The notes under the pieces were generated by a model. It saw only the letters and a list, made by a program, of their open reading frames with translations. It had not been told where the DNA came from and did no database searches. Shown piece after piece: positions 1-9,620 of a stretch of DNA of 64,000 bases (position 1 is its first letter; every line of letters starts with the position of its first letter). Made by a program: the position numbers and the translations under genes. Location of the stretch: positions 3,205,570-3,269,569 of the forward strand of contig NC_023035.1 of NCBI RefSeq assembly GCF_000507245.1. Reading direction: 5' to 3'. Source of the stretch: Salinispira pacifica. GTDB taxonomy: Bacteria; Spirochaetota; Spirochaetia; DSM-27196; Salinispiraceae.

Positions 1-571
1 TCAGATCAGCGGGAGAAGCAGGTTCCAGGCGGGTTACTCCCCTGCCGTCGTAGCCGCCGGCCCGGGTCTTTTGTATGCAGGGTAAGCCGAAGTTTTCAAG
101 CTCACCGGCCAGCTGCTCGTCAGCTAACGTCTCCGGGTCGTCCAGAGCCCGGAATGCAGGAACAGCAAGTCCCGCATCCTTGAAAAGCTGCTTCTGGACC
201 AATTTGTCCTGGATTATCTCCAGAGCTCCGGGCCGGGGGTGGACCCGGGTGCCTGCAGCCTGGGCTTCATACAGGGCATTCACATCGATATGTTCAATTT
301 CATAACTCAGCACATCAACCCGGGCGGCAAGCTCAAGAATTGCACGGGAATCGGTGAGACTGCCCTGGATGCACTCATCGGCAATACCGTATGCGGGAGG
401 TCTGGGGGAGGGATCCAAAACAATGGTGTGAATTCCCATATTTCTCGCTTCCTGGCACACCATTCTGCCCAGCTGTCCGCCGCCCACCAGCCCAAGACGG
501 AATCCCAGGGGGAAACCCTGAGAATCGAGCTGAGAAACACCCTGAGAAAACCTCTGATTGCTGCCGGCCAT
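1..571 (-). CDS. purK: N5-carboxyaminoimidazole ribonucleotide synthase (PurK), 5' part only
   Basis: This is a purine biosynthesis ATP-grasp enzyme that makes N5-CAIR from AIR, bicarbonate and ATP. The reading frame is open from the ATG at 571 to the window edge (190 codons, no stop), so the C-terminal half lies outside. The nucleotide-fold signature GLVGGGQLGRM is at about residues 27-37. YEIEHID occupies the position of the family's YEFENV motif. QDKLVQKQLF marks the start of the ATP-grasp domain, followed by the glycine-rich QKTRAGGYDGRG stretch. The first ~20 residues are a Q/S-rich extension not typical of the family. The start is supported by GAGGGGG a few bases upstream. No purE precedes it; it is divergent from the DHH-CBS gene. 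Confidence 0.88.
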   Translation of the reverse strand, partial: MAGSNQRFSQGVSQLDSQGFPLGFRLGLVGGGQLGRMVCQEARNMGIHTIVLDPSPRPPAYGIADECIQGSLTDSRAILELAARVDVLSYEIEHIDVNALYEAQAAGTRVHPRPGALEIIQDKLVQKQLFKDAGLAVPAFRALDDPETLADEQLAGELENFGLPCIQKTRAGGYDGRGVTRLEPASPADL

Positions 572-705
572 AGCACCCCCTCGTTCTCGTTGCCGTGAAA
601 CACCACTATGGTAAAAATCCTTTGGGTGGTCAAGAAAGCTTCTTCAGCGGCGGCGGGCATATGTGCATAGCCCTGCCCCTGGATTCCGGTGCAGCCCGGG
701 GATGA

Positions 706-2085
706 ATGGAAAAACGTTCTGGACATACCGGCGGGAACGTTGCAGACTTATACATTATGGGTGAAAAAATCATGTTCGGTCACAGCAATATGGACCTGGA
801 CTGCTTTGGAAGTCTCAGCATGGCCCGGTATCTGTATCCCGGTCACCTGATGGTCAGAAGCGGCCGGATCCATCCTGTGGCCAAGAATCTGTATACCGTC
901 TACCGGGATCATCTGGAGATGATTACTGCAAAAGAGCTGAAAAAGCACAGCATCGATGAGGTGGTGATAATGGACACCCGGCAGTACGACAGGGTTAAGG
1001 AGTACTTCCGGTTCATTCCCGACTTCAGTGGAAAAATCACCGTGTACGATCATCATTGCGAAACGGATTGCGATATTCCCGGTGCCAGCGTCTACGACGG
1101 CGATTTCGGAGCCAACACCTCCATGCTGTGCATGGAACTGCTGAAGCGCGACATCCATGTTGATGAGAACGACGCAACCATCGCTCTGGCGGGAATCTAT
1201 GCGGACACCGGAAACTTTTCCCACGGCAACGTTACCGGCAGGGATTTTCAGGCCGCCCAGTATCTCATGGAACACGGTGCCTCGCTGAATGCCGTGGGAA
1301 AACTTCTTTCCAAGCTGAGAGAAGAACACCAGGTGAGCTTGTTTCACCGCCTGCTGAACACCATTCAGTTCCACAATATCCAGGGATATTCCATCATCAC
1401 CAGCTGGATGAAACTGGAGGGCCAGATGGCGGGGCTTGCCGCGGTAATTGAGCGGATTTTTGAAGTTGAGGACGCAGATGCCTACATTGCCGTTTTCGAG
1501 CTTGAAAAAGAGGGTTCCCATCTGCTCATCGGGCGGGCGGGAAATCCCCGTATCGATCTGAATATTATTATGAACAGCTTCGGCGGAGCAGGCCATCCCC
1601 AGGCTGCCAGCGCATTAATCAAGAACTCATCGGGATTTCCCATATACGCACACCTGTTGAACATGCTGGAACAGCGGCTGAAGCACGCTCTTACCAGCAT
1701 GGAGCTGATGCGGGAGGCGGTGACTATTTCCCGGAAGATGACACTCCTGGATTCGGCCCTGCGACTTGAAGAGAGCGGCAATTCCGGGGCGCCGGTGGTG
1801 GATGAAGACGAACGTCTGGTGGGGATGATCACCCTCAGGGACATCCAAAAAGGACGAAAAGCCGGACAGATGAACGCACCGGTCCATGCATATATGACCA
1901 GAAATGTGATTCACGCCGACAGAAACACCACCATCCGGGAGATCGAGCAGATGTTTTACCGCCACGATATCGGTCACCTTCCTATCCTCGAAGATGAAAA
2001 GGTGGTGGGTCAGGTTACACGGTCGGACTATATCAAATTCCTGCAGAACAACGGTGATTTCCGGGAAATCATTCCGCAGGAATAA
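706..2085 (+). CDS. DHH-family phosphoesterase with tandem CBS domains
   Basis: This 459-residue protein has a DHH domain with visible motifs: HSNMDLDCFGS near the N-terminus, VIMDTRQ, VYDHHCETDCD and IYADTGNFSHG. A DHHA1 domain follows, with its GGAGHPQAAS glycine/histidine motif at about residues 285-294. A C-terminal pair of CBS domains follows (about 335-455, for example APVVDEDERLVGMITLRD and LPILEDEKVVGQVTRSDY). DHH proteins of this group cleave phosphodiester or pyrophosphate bonds with Mn2+. The DHH-DHHA1-CBS-CBS order matches the N-terminal half of some long bacterial tRNA nucleotidyltransferase-type proteins, but the poly(A)-polymerase head domain is absent. The CBS pair suggests adenine-nucleotide control (inference). 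The ATG at 706 follows GGGG; ATGs at 757 and 772 are alternatives. The substrate is unknown. Confidence 0.85.
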   Translation: MEKRSGHTGGNVADLYIMGEKIMFGHSNMDLDCFGSLSMARYLYPGHLMVRSGRIHPVAKNLYTVYRDHLEMITAKELKKHSIDEVVIMDTRQYDRVKEYFRFIPDFSGKITVYDHHCETDCDIPGASVYDGDFGANTSMLCMELLKRDIHVDENDATIALAGIYADTGNFSHGNVTGRDFQAAQYLMEHGASLNAVGKLLSKLREEHQVSLFHRLLNTIQFHNIQGYSIITSWMKLEGQMAGLAAVIERIFEVEDADAYIAVFELEKEGSHLLIGRAGNPRIDLNIIMNSFGGAGHPQAASALIKNSSGFPIYAHLLNMLEQRLKHALTSMELMREAVTISRKMTLLDSALRLEESGNSGAPVVDEDERLVGMITLRDIQKGRKAGQMNAPVHAYMTRNVIHADRNTTIREIEQMFYRHDIGHLPILEDEKVVGQVTRSDYIKFLQNNGDFREIIPQE

Positions 2086-2124
2086 ATCAGCCGCCAGCTT
2101 TCCATCGGCTTGGTCCCCAGGTCA

Positions 2125-3918
2125 TTACTCTCTGCGCTGAAGCTTCCGGGTCTTATGCTGGAGCCAGATGCGCTGCTCCTGTTCCAGATGGGGGGAAAGA
2201 TTTCTCCATACCATGTCGTGATAATCATTCAGCCAGGATATTTCCTCATCGTTCAGAAGGTCCCGCTCTATGAGGCTCAGTTCAATGGGACAGAGAGTGA
2301 GATCCTCAAAACAGAGAAATCCGGAATAGGATTCATGAGGTCCCACCGCAACAAGGTTTTCAATGCGGATACCGTAGGCGCCTTCAAGATAGTAGCCGGG
2401 TTCATTGGAGCAGATCATGCCCGGCTGCAGAGGTGTTGAAATCAGACGGGGGCTGATGCTCTGGGGGCCTTCGTGGACGTTCAGCGCAAATCCCACACCA
2501 TGTCCGGTTCCGTGGCCGTAGTTCAAACCGTTCTGCCACAGGGGGCGGCGGGCCAGACTGTCCAGCTGTATTCCAGGGGTGCCTTCGGGAAACACTGCCG
2601 ATGCAAGATTAATGTGACCTTTCAGCACCAGCGTAAAATGATGTTTGGCTTCACGGTCCACATCATGAACGGCAACCGTACGGGTAATATCCGTTGTTCC
2701 GTCCAGGTACTGTCCGCCGCTGTCAATAAGCAGCAGTCCGTTCCCCTGAATGGGGCTTGAGCTGTTTTCATCCACAGAATAATGAACAACGGCACCATGA
2801 TCGTTGAAGCCTACTATGGAACGGAAGCTGTCTCCCACATAGTTCTTCTGTGTGCTGCGGAATTCTGTGATCTTCCGGGAAACAGCCAGCTCATCCAGAG
2901 ACGAACCGTCCTTCAGCTCATGTTCCAGCCAGTAGAGGAAGTTCACCATTGCCACGCCGTCCCGTATCATCACATTCCGGGTTGATTCAATTTCTTTCGG
3001 ATTTTTACATGCCTTCCAGCTCCGCACAGGGGACGGCAGTTTGACCAGCCTGTCACCCAGGATGGACGCCGTCTCCATGTTGAGAGTCAAAGGATCCGCA
3101 GCAACCTGCCCTTCCGATGATGTGAGCAGCTTCCCGATATCCTGATACCCGTGAATATGCACGTTGTCCGCTTCCAGCTCTCTTCGCAAATCCGGGGAAA
3201 TATTCTCAGCGTGAGTGCAGAGATGCAGAACCGGGCCCCGGGTTTCCAGCAGTGCATATGCGTAAAAAACCGGGTTGAACTCAACATCCCGTCCCCGAAG
3301 CTGAAGCAGCCAGGCAATTTCATCCAGGGCGGTGATCAGGATGCGCTCATAGCCCCTGGAATCGGCGAACTCCCTGAGCCGGGTAATCCGGTCGTTCCGG
3401 GTCTCTCCGCTGAACGTGGAGTCATGGGCGTAAATTTCCTCCGCCGGGAGGCCGGGCCGGTTCTCCCAGATGGTATCCAGAAAATCCGGAGCCGCTTCAA
3501 GGGAGATGTCTCCGTTAGCAAGCTCACTCTGCATGGACTCGAAGCTTTTCAGAGCGAAGGAATCTGCGGCAACCAGAACCCGGGCTCCTTCCTGCTTGCC
3601 CTTCATTTGCATAAGCCACTGTTCAATGGACGGAGTTTCCGGCAATCCCTGTTTCATAAGGGCAATGCCGCTGTTCTTCAGAACCCGGCCGGCTTCCAGA
3701 AAGTAGCGGGAATCGGTCCAGAGTGCCGCATCCTTCTGTGTTACCGCCACCGTACCTGCCGATCCTTCAAAAGCGCTGATCCAGGAACGGCCCCGCCACC
3801 GTTCTGCCACATACTCTGACATATGGGGGTCGGTTGACGGAATTACTGCTGCGAAAGCATTCTGCTTTTTCAGATACTCCTGCAACAGGTGTATGCGTTC
3901 GGAGGGTTTTGACGACAT
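2125..3918 (-). CDS. pepP: Xaa-Pro aminopeptidase (aminopeptidase P, M24B), long form
   Basis: This is a cytosolic metallopeptidase that removes an N-terminal residue preceding proline. The 597-residue length matches the long, eukaryotic-like APP with two N-terminal creatinase-like domains before the pita-bread catalytic domain. Metal ligands are visible in order: DSGGQYLDGTTDITR (two Asp), HGTGHGVGFALNVHEGP (His), EPGYYLEGAYGIRIENL (Glu) and LCFEDLTLCP (Glu). There is no signal peptide. The start codon follows CAGGAG. It is convergent with the DHH-CBS gene and is probably monocistronic. The family assignment is firm. Confidence 0.92.
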   Translation of the reverse strand: MSSKPSERIHLLQEYLKKQNAFAAVIPSTDPHMSEYVAERWRGRSWISAFEGSAGTVAVTQKDAALWTDSRYFLEAGRVLKNSGIALMKQGLPETPSIEQWLMQMKGKQEGARVLVAADSFALKSFESMQSELANGDISLEAAPDFLDTIWENRPGLPAEEIYAHDSTFSGETRNDRITRLREFADSRGYERILITALDEIAWLLQLRGRDVEFNPVFYAYALLETRGPVLHLCTHAENISPDLRRELEADNVHIHGYQDIGKLLTSSEGQVAADPLTLNMETASILGDRLVKLPSPVRSWKACKNPKEIESTRNVMIRDGVAMVNFLYWLEHELKDGSSLDELAVSRKITEFRSTQKNYVGDSFRSIVGFNDHGAVVHYSVDENSSSPIQGNGLLLIDSGGQYLDGTTDITRTVAVHDVDREAKHHFTLVLKGHINLASAVFPEGTPGIQLDSLARRPLWQNGLNYGHGTGHGVGFALNVHEGPQSISPRLISTPLQPGMICSNEPGYYLEGAYGIRIENLVAVGPHESYSGFLCFEDLTLCPIELSLIERDLLNDEEISWLNDYHDMVWRNLSPHLEQEQRIWLQHKTRKLQRRE

Positions 3919-4168
3919 ATAAACTCCTGGTAGATCTTCGTTTTTTTAATGCTCCCGGTGCAATGTTCCGGAAGATTCCCCCGGAGCCAGGTTCTCATAG
4001 GAACTGAACAGCCATATACCCCGGGGAGTAAGAGAAATATACTAACATAGTTTTTGACCTTCCACCATCATGGGGGCTGCAGCAGAGCCGATATGCCCTT
4101 TCCGGGTCTTGAGAAAAACCCCGCACCCCGATAGACTCCCGGGCATCAATTTTGCAGGGGGCTCTTCA

Positions 4169-4864
4169 GTGACACAGGGCAAACATGGGGTAATTTTTGA
4201 TCTGGACGGTACGATTCTCTATACTCTGGAAGATATCCGCAGATCCCTGAATCATAGTTTAATCACCCACGGGCTGCAGGAGATGGATCTGGTGACGGTT
4301 CGGCGGCTGGTGGGCCATGGGCTTATTCAGCTTGCTCACGATGCCGTTGAAGAGCATGCCCCGGAACTGGACGCTGCCCGCCGCAGTGAACTGGGGGAAG
4401 CCATTGCAGACGAACTCCGGGAACATTACCGCAAAGATCCCCTGGGAGTAAGCGCCTCCTACCCCGGCATTCCCGGGCTGCTGAAAGAGCTGAGAGAACG
4501 GGGCCTCCTTCTGGGGGTGCTGAGCAATAAAGATGACGTGCTCGTTCAGCAGATTACCGACGAACTGTTTCCCGGAACCTTTCATGCCGTTGCCGGCCGA
4601 AAGGATCACATACCCCGAAAGCCCGATCCCCGGGGCCTTGAGCTCATTGCGCAGCAGCTTGGGCTCGGGATGAGCCGAATTCTCTATGTTGGAGACTCGG
4701 AGGTGGATTACCGCACGGCTGCGAACGCAGGGGTGCCCTTCGCCGCCGTGGGCTGGGGATACCGGGATGCGGAACTGCTGCAGTCATTGTCCCCGGACTA
4801 TTTCACCCCGGACAGCGGAGAGCTGAAATCGGTAATTTTCCGCCATTTTTCATCCACGGTCTGA
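4169..4864 (+). CDS. HAD-superfamily hydrolase, phosphoglycolate-phosphatase-like
   Basis: This HAD phosphatase of about 231 residues carries motif I FDLDGTI at residues 10-16 (nucleophile Asp11, acid/base Asp13), motif II LGVLSNKDD, the motif III lysine in RKPDPRG, and motif IV ILYVGDSEVDY. The helical cap between motifs I and II fits the Gph/PGPase subgroup, which dephosphorylates 2-phosphoglycolate and related small phosphoesters; the exact substrate is not readable. The frame stays open up to an ATG at 4070, but a GTG at 4169 is preceded by AGGGGG at good spacing and gives the normal family length, so GTG is preferred. The 3' end overlaps the convergent galM end by 15 bp. Confidence 0.82.
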   Translation: MTQGKHGVIFDLDGTILYTLEDIRRSLNHSLITHGLQEMDLVTVRRLVGHGLIQLAHDAVEEHAPELDAARRSELGEAIADELREHYRKDPLGVSASYPGIPGLLKELRERGLLLGVLSNKDDVLVQQITDELFPGTFHAVAGRKDHIPRKPDPRGLELIAQQLGLGMSRILYVGDSEVDYRTAANAGVPFAAVGWGYRDAELLQSLSPDYFTPDSGELKSVIFRHFSSTV

Positions 4865-6009
4865 AACCTGGCTGAAACGGTGCACCGTAAGATGTTCATA
4901 CACCTCCCCGGGACGGAGAACGGTGGAAGGAAATGATGGCTGGTTGGGGGCATCGGGGAAATGCTGAGTCTCAAGACAGACGGCTCCATGCCTGGAGAAA
5001 TGCTTCCCGTCCCGGCCCGCTTCGATATCCAGGAAATTTCCCGTATACACCTGAATACCGGGATAGCTGGTGTACACTTCCATGCTGCGGCTGCCGGGAA
5101 TCTCAAGACGGGCACCCAGCCGGGGACCCAGATGCTCCACAAGGGCGTCCAGAGCCCCTCCATGCCCCGGCGGAGTAAGCTCCGACGAACTTTCATCCAC
5201 CACATAGCAATGATCAATTCCATTGGGCAATGAAGCCTCAACCGGAACGCCTTCGATTCCCGGGCGGGGGCACATCACTTCCCGAAGCATCCGTGGGGAG
5301 GTGAAATCCATGGCACCTCTCCCGCAGTCCGGCGGCAGTATCGTGCCGTTGGGTATTGCCCGGGAGTCCACGTCCACGTACCCGGAAGCATGGAGCTGAA
5401 GCCTGTGGTCGTACACCGCTCCTGATGACTCTCCGCTCAGGTTCCAATAGGCGTGATTGGTGAGGTTTACTACAGTGGGTCGGTCGCTTCCCCCCGGTAA
5501 TAGATATACAGATAGCCGTCTTCGCTGAGATAATATTCAACACGCACCTTCAGATTTCCCGGGTAGCCCCCCTCCATATGGGGAGATTCAAGTTCGAAGC
5601 CCACCCCGGCAACGGCTTCCGATTCACAATCAAGGATTTCACCCTTCCATGCCCTGTGAGAAAACCCCGCATTGCCTCCATGAAGACTGTTATCCCCGTC
5701 ATTTTTCTGGAGAGTAAACCTCTCACCATCAAGAATAAACTCTCCGTTATGGATGCGGTTGGCATAGCGTCCGCAGGTTGCACCAAGGTAGGCATCCTGC
5801 CTCCGATAACCCTGAAGGTCATCCATCCCCAGACAGACCTGTGTGCCCTCCCACCGCACTGAGGAAATTGCCGCACCGTAGTCAATCAGACTCACGGAGT
5901 CCGGTATTCCCCGGCGGGCTCTCATTGTCCACCGGGTAATTTCCCGGCCGTTTTCCAGTATTCCAAAAGGTTCTTTTTCTACAGTCATTTCAGCTCCGGA
6001 TTCAGGCAT
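4850..6009 (-). pseudogene. galM: Aldose 1-epimerase (GalM), split by a 1-nt frameshift
   Basis: Aldose 1-epimerase interconverts alpha and beta anomers of hexoses. The N-terminal part (from 6009) shows typical GalM stretches: GATCGRYANRIHNGEF, NSLHGGNAGF and the strand YYLSEDGYLYIYYRGEATDP. The frame then stops at about 5472. Shifting by one base restores the expected NLTNHAYWNLSG segment, and the second part runs to 4850 with PNGIDHCYVV (general base region), YPGIQVYTGN and CLETQHFPDAPN. The break sits at a three-G run on the + strand (5477-5479), where one extra base would restore GEATDPTVVNLTNH. Either the gene is broken or the sequence lacks one base. It starts near 6009 (GAGGAA upstream) or at ATG 5988. 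Confidence 0.87.
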
Positions 6010-6051
6010 TCATTTCCTCGAATCGCCAGATTCGAATAGACAGAATAGAGG

Positions 6052-6081
6052 AAAAAAAACCGCCGGGGAATACCGGCGGTT
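6052..6081 (-). terminator. Intrinsic terminator downstream of the DHOD-like gene
   Basis: A perfect 9-bp inverted repeat, AACCGCCGG / CCGGCGGTT with a 6-nt loop, is followed on the minus strand by eight T residues. It lies about 45 bp past the stop of the dihydroorotate-dehydrogenase-like gene and just before galM. Confidence 0.85.
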
Positions 6082-6125
6082 CAATGCGTAGAGAGTTTTT
6101 CCCGGGCTTATTGCCCGGTATGGAC

Positions 6126-7139
6126 TCAGATTACGTTGGGACGCTCAATATAGTCGTTGCTGCGAAGAAGCATGCGGACATACTGAACTCTGCGGTACGC
6201 CATCTTGTCTTCGTTTTGGGATTCGGAAAGTTTGGCTCTGAAATCCTTAATACCTTTATACCCTTTCGTATCCATCCACTTTTCAATTCCATTCAGAATA
6301 TCGCCGATCTTTTTCAGCTTGTTCTTGTAGAGAGTGCTCACCACCTGAAAGCTGCTCGCTCCGGCCAGAAGCATGGCAATGGCGTCTTCCGCTTCATGAA
6401 TACCGTTGGAGGCACAAATATCTGCGGAAACCTTATCCGCCATCATCCCCACAAAACGGAGAGGCAGACCGGCATCCTGGGGAGTGGAAAGGTTCCATGG
6501 GTAGCTGCTGCTTTCGTTTTCAACATCGATCGCCGGGTGAAAGAACCGGTTAAAAAGAACCAGACCGTCTGCACCTGCATCCGCAAGTTTGGATATAAAC
6601 TGATACGGGCTGGTGTAATAAGGGCTCAGTTTAATGGATACGGGAATTTTCACCGCCTTCTTCACCGCTTTTATGGCTTCAATCTGGCCCGCTTCAATAT
6701 CAGCGGCGGCTTCGGTACGGTCACCGGGAATGGCGAAAAAGTTCAGTTCCAAACCGTCCACACCGGTGTCCTGAAGCTGCTTGGCCCATTCCGACCAGGT
6801 TGCGGTATTTATGGCGTTGAGACTGGCAATGACCGGGATCTTCACCGCCTCCTTGGCCCGCTGAGTCCACATGAGATGCTCATCCGGACCGGCATGCTCA
6901 ACCTCGGGAAAAATGCTGTGCATTTCCGCGTGCCAGTTATCGTACATATGCAGATCCTGGTCGTGGTTATGGCTCTTGTACTGAATCTGCTCTTCAAACA
7001 GACTCTTGATAATTAATGCGCCGGCTCCGTTATCTTCGATCTTCCGGATGGCATCCATATTTGATGTCAGGCTGCAGGCACCGACAATCAGGGGGTTTTT
7101 CAGGTCCATCCCCATATAGCTGCTTTGCAATTTGGACAT
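6126..7139 (-). CDS. Dihydroorotate dehydrogenase-like FMN protein
   Basis: This 337-residue TIM-barrel flavoprotein belongs to the dihydroorotate-dehydrogenase-like family. Its N-terminus, YMGMDLKNPLIVGACSLT, is the family's conserved opening. IPVIASLNAI, GLELNFFAIP, IPVSIKLSPYY and GADGLVLFNRF fit the strand-end FMN and substrate positions. This subgroup often differs from true PyrD and its substrate is not established; no pyrimidine genes are adjacent. The start codon follows AAGGAG, and a strong terminator lies downstream. It appears monocistronic. Family assignment is firm; annotation as pyrD itself would be unsafe. Confidence 0.85.
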   Translation of the reverse strand: MSKLQSSYMGMDLKNPLIVGACSLTSNMDAIRKIEDNGAGALIIKSLFEEQIQYKSHNHDQDLHMYDNWHAEMHSIFPEVEHAGPDEHLMWTQRAKEAVKIPVIASLNAINTATWSEWAKQLQDTGVDGLELNFFAIPGDRTEAAADIEAGQIEAIKAVKKAVKIPVSIKLSPYYTSPYQFISKLADAGADGLVLFNRFFHPAIDVENESSSYPWNLSTPQDAGLPLRFVGMMADKVSADICASNGIHEAEDAIAMLLAGASSFQVVSTLYKNKLKKIGDILNGIEKWMDTKGYKGIKDFRAKLSESQNEDKMAYRRVQYVRMLLRSNDYIERPNVI

Positions 7140-7264
7140 AATGACTCCTTGGTTAATGGTACATAGGTATTCTAGGGGCTGCCGGGGCAGAAGTCAATGA
7201 AGTAATCAACAGCTCACGACCTCCTGCATATTGAACTCCCGGGCCGGCATGAGTACTATGCCCC

Positions 7265-8125
7265 ATGGACATGGAAAATGCGATTATTTCACTGAAAGAT
7301 GTAAGTTTTTTTTATATTGATGCTGACGCACCGGAGAATCCGAAGGAACTGACAGAAGATGACATTCACTTTGTCTTCAGAAATCTGGATCTGGATCTCC
7401 CCGCTGGCGTCCTCAGCATTATCGGCGAGAATGGAATCGGGAAAAGCACCCTCATGCTTCTGGCAGCCGCCCGCCGCTTCCCCGTTCAGGGCTCAATAGA
7501 GATCCTCGGACGGAACACCGAAAAATTCCGGAAAGCGGCCCAGGATCCCGCCATTGAAGCCGAGCGGAACGCCCTGGTTTCCGTGGTGTATCAGAATATG
7601 GAGTTTGAAACCGAAGACAATCTGGGCACCGTGCTGGAACAGGTATTTGACCAGGGCATCCACACATCCAAAACCGACTGGATTCTGGAAGAAAGCAGCC
7701 GCGCCCTCCACCTGGAACAGGTGAAGAACAGAAAATTCCAGGAGCTGTCCAAGGGTGAAATGCAGCGGGCTCTTATCGCCATATCAATGGCATACGGATC
7801 GGCAATCACGGTATTGGATGAACCGGTTTTCGCCATGGAGGAGAAGCAGAAGGAGGAGTCCCTTGCCTTCCTTCAGGATTACGCCCACCGGACAGAGCGG
7901 AGCGTCCTTTTCTCCGCTCACAACATTCATCTGTGCCGGGATTATGCAGACAACACTCTTCTCATGCGGAAAGACGGCGATTTTGTGCTGGGGGATTCCA
8001 AGGCAGTATGCTCAAAGGAAGAGCTTGAGGCCGCCTACCAGGTACCCATGGAATATCTGCACAGGAAAGAAGCCCTCTACCGGGATCTTCTCATTAAAGG
8101 TGACGAAACCCGCCGCAGCAACTGA
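7265..8125 (+). CDS. ABC-type ATP-binding protein without a membrane partner
   Basis: This single ABC nucleotide-binding domain of 286 residues has Walker A GENGIGKST, a signature of LSKGEMQRA in place of LSGGQ, Walker B ITVLDEP and the switch His in LFSAHNIH. An acidic insert (about residues 20-33) precedes the A-loop region. No permease or binding protein is adjacent: the next gene is a convergent MFS transporter and the upstream one is the divergent DHOD-like gene. It may energise a transporter encoded elsewhere or act in a non-transport role; the sequence does not decide this. Confidence 0.8.
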   Translation: MDMENAIISLKDVSFFYIDADAPENPKELTEDDIHFVFRNLDLDLPAGVLSIIGENGIGKSTLMLLAAARRFPVQGSIEILGRNTEKFRKAAQDPAIEAERNALVSVVYQNMEFETEDNLGTVLEQVFDQGIHTSKTDWILEESSRALHLEQVKNRKFQELSKGEMQRALIAISMAYGSAITVLDEPVFAMEEKQKEESLAFLQDYAHRTERSVLFSAHNIHLCRDYADNTLLMRKDGDFVLGDSKAVCSKEELEAAYQVPMEYLHRKEALYRDLLIKGDETRRSN

Positions 8126-8245
8126 GCCAAACCGGTTCCGGGCGGTACAACTGCCGCCGCCGGACCATGCTGCTCCGGTGTGCAGTGGCGAGCCCCCCCG
8201 CCGGGCTGGGACGGGTCGCAGAAGACTCAAAGCCGGCGCCCCGGC

Positions 8246-9580
8246 TCAGCGTCCCCGGCTGCGGAGTCTCAGGCTGAACAGTTCGCTCAAAGACCTGCGA
8301 AAGCTCAAGGCGCCCAGCCGCTCCATTCTGGCGGCAAGGAAAAAAGCCAGAACCAGAATCGCCAGCACTCCTGCAAACAGATACACATGACTCATCCGAC
8401 CCTCCACACCCAGGGGACCCTGAAGAAGGTCCAGAAACATTCCCGCCAGGCTTGCCCCGGCTACTCCGGAGGCACCTACTGTGAGAAAATACACAATTCC
8501 GAAACTCAGCTGCTGCTGGGGCTGAAGGAGTGAGAAAAAGTAGGTCTGGGCGGTATTGTCGGCACCGTTCCAGCCCATCATGGCAATGAAAAACAGGAGC
8601 AGCAGAAACACCCAGCTCAGCGCACCTGCGGTGAGAGGGACAAGTACAATTGCAAGTGCTCCTGCCGCCATCAGAAGTATCCAGATCATCATGAAGGGCT
8701 TCGCACCAACACGGTCGATAAATTTCCTGCTGATCACTCCCATGGCAATGGCGCCCAGACTGCCGGCAACCGTGAGAAAAAGCACTCGGTTATCGGAAAA
8801 CTGATACACATCTTTTGCATATACCAGCAGGAAGGGCTTCACTATTCCCAGGGAGAAGCCCACCACCGGGAGTGTGGCAAAGTACTTCCGGAATTTCCGC
8901 TCCTTCCAGATATCCCGGAAACTTTGCTTCAGCCCCTGATCGCTGTGTCCTTCGGGCCTCCGGATTTCCGGAATCCGGGAAAGGGAGTACACTCCGGCGT
9001 AGCCCAGCACAATTCCCGCGGCGAAGGAAATAAGATATTTCATCAGCGGAGCATCATCCCCCAGAAACAGCGCTACAATGAGCACGCCGAACAGAATGGA
9101 TATGTTGGAAAGAATCCGGGAAAGAGACAAAAACCGCCCTCTGTCACCGCCGTGGGACAATTCGGTAAGGAGGGGTGAAAGACTCACCATCCCAGAACCC
9201 CGTATCATCTGAAAACCAAAATATGAGCCCACAACAATGATAAGCGCCAGGGTATTGGCATCAGCCACGCCGGACAAGGCAATAAACGGTGCAAGAAGGA
9301 GCGGACTGATGGCAAGGTAGCGAACCATCCAGGCCATATGAAAACCCTTCACGATCCCCAGTCTTCTGGATAGCAGTCGGCCCACCGGCATGATAAGATA
9401 GGAAGCATGGAAGAATGAAGACACCACTCCCACAACGGTCTTGCTGGCACCCAGGCGGATGATAAACAGGATAATCACGTTTCCCGCCAGGAACTGGAAG
9501 GAGAAGGTGTTGATGATGGAGAATATGAGCCACCAGCGTCTGCCGGTGGTTTGCTCTTCCGGGCTGTAATGTCCGCTCAT
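8246..9580 (-). CDS. Major facilitator superfamily transporter
   Basis: This is a 444-residue polytopic inner-membrane protein with about 12 hydrophobic segments in two halves and a central cytoplasmic loop near residues 190-215 (rich in R, K, E and Q). MFS features include the short charged loop SRRLGIVKG after TM2 and the repeated SRKFIDRVGAKP in the second half, both matching the loop 2-3 motif. The substrate cannot be read. The start is set at the ATG at 9580 (MSGHYSPEEQ), because the further upstream extension would overlap the divergent J-domain gene and lacks membrane character. It is convergent with the ABC ATPase. Confidence 0.82.
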   Translation of the reverse strand: MSGHYSPEEQTTGRRWWLIFSIINTFSFQFLAGNVIILFIIRLGASKTVVGVVSSFFHASYLIMPVGRLLSRRLGIVKGFHMAWMVRYLAISPLLLAPFIALSGVADANTLALIIVVGSYFGFQMIRGSGMVSLSPLLTELSHGGDRGRFLSLSRILSNISILFGVLIVALFLGDDAPLMKYLISFAAGIVLGYAGVYSLSRIPEIRRPEGHSDQGLKQSFRDIWKERKFRKYFATLPVVGFSLGIVKPFLLVYAKDVYQFSDNRVLFLTVAGSLGAIAMGVISRKFIDRVGAKPFMMIWILLMAAGALAIVLVPLTAGALSWVFLLLLFFIAMMGWNGADNTAQTYFFSLLQPQQQLSFGIVYFLTVGASGVAGASLAGMFLDLLQGPLGVEGRMSHVYLFAGVLAILVLAFFLAARMERLGALSFRRSLSELFSLRLRSRGR

Positions 9581-9620
9581 TCGACTTAGCCTAATATCTG
9601 CAGGGAGGCTTGTCCAGAGG

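Noticed and set aside
748-1596. 282-codon minus-strand frame inside the DHH-CBS gene
   Set aside because: It is antisense to a gene with clear catalytic motifs and contains no recognisable domain.
6101-6118. CCGGGC/GCCCGG hairpin as a second terminator
   Set aside because: The stem is only 6 bp and no T-run follows on either strand.
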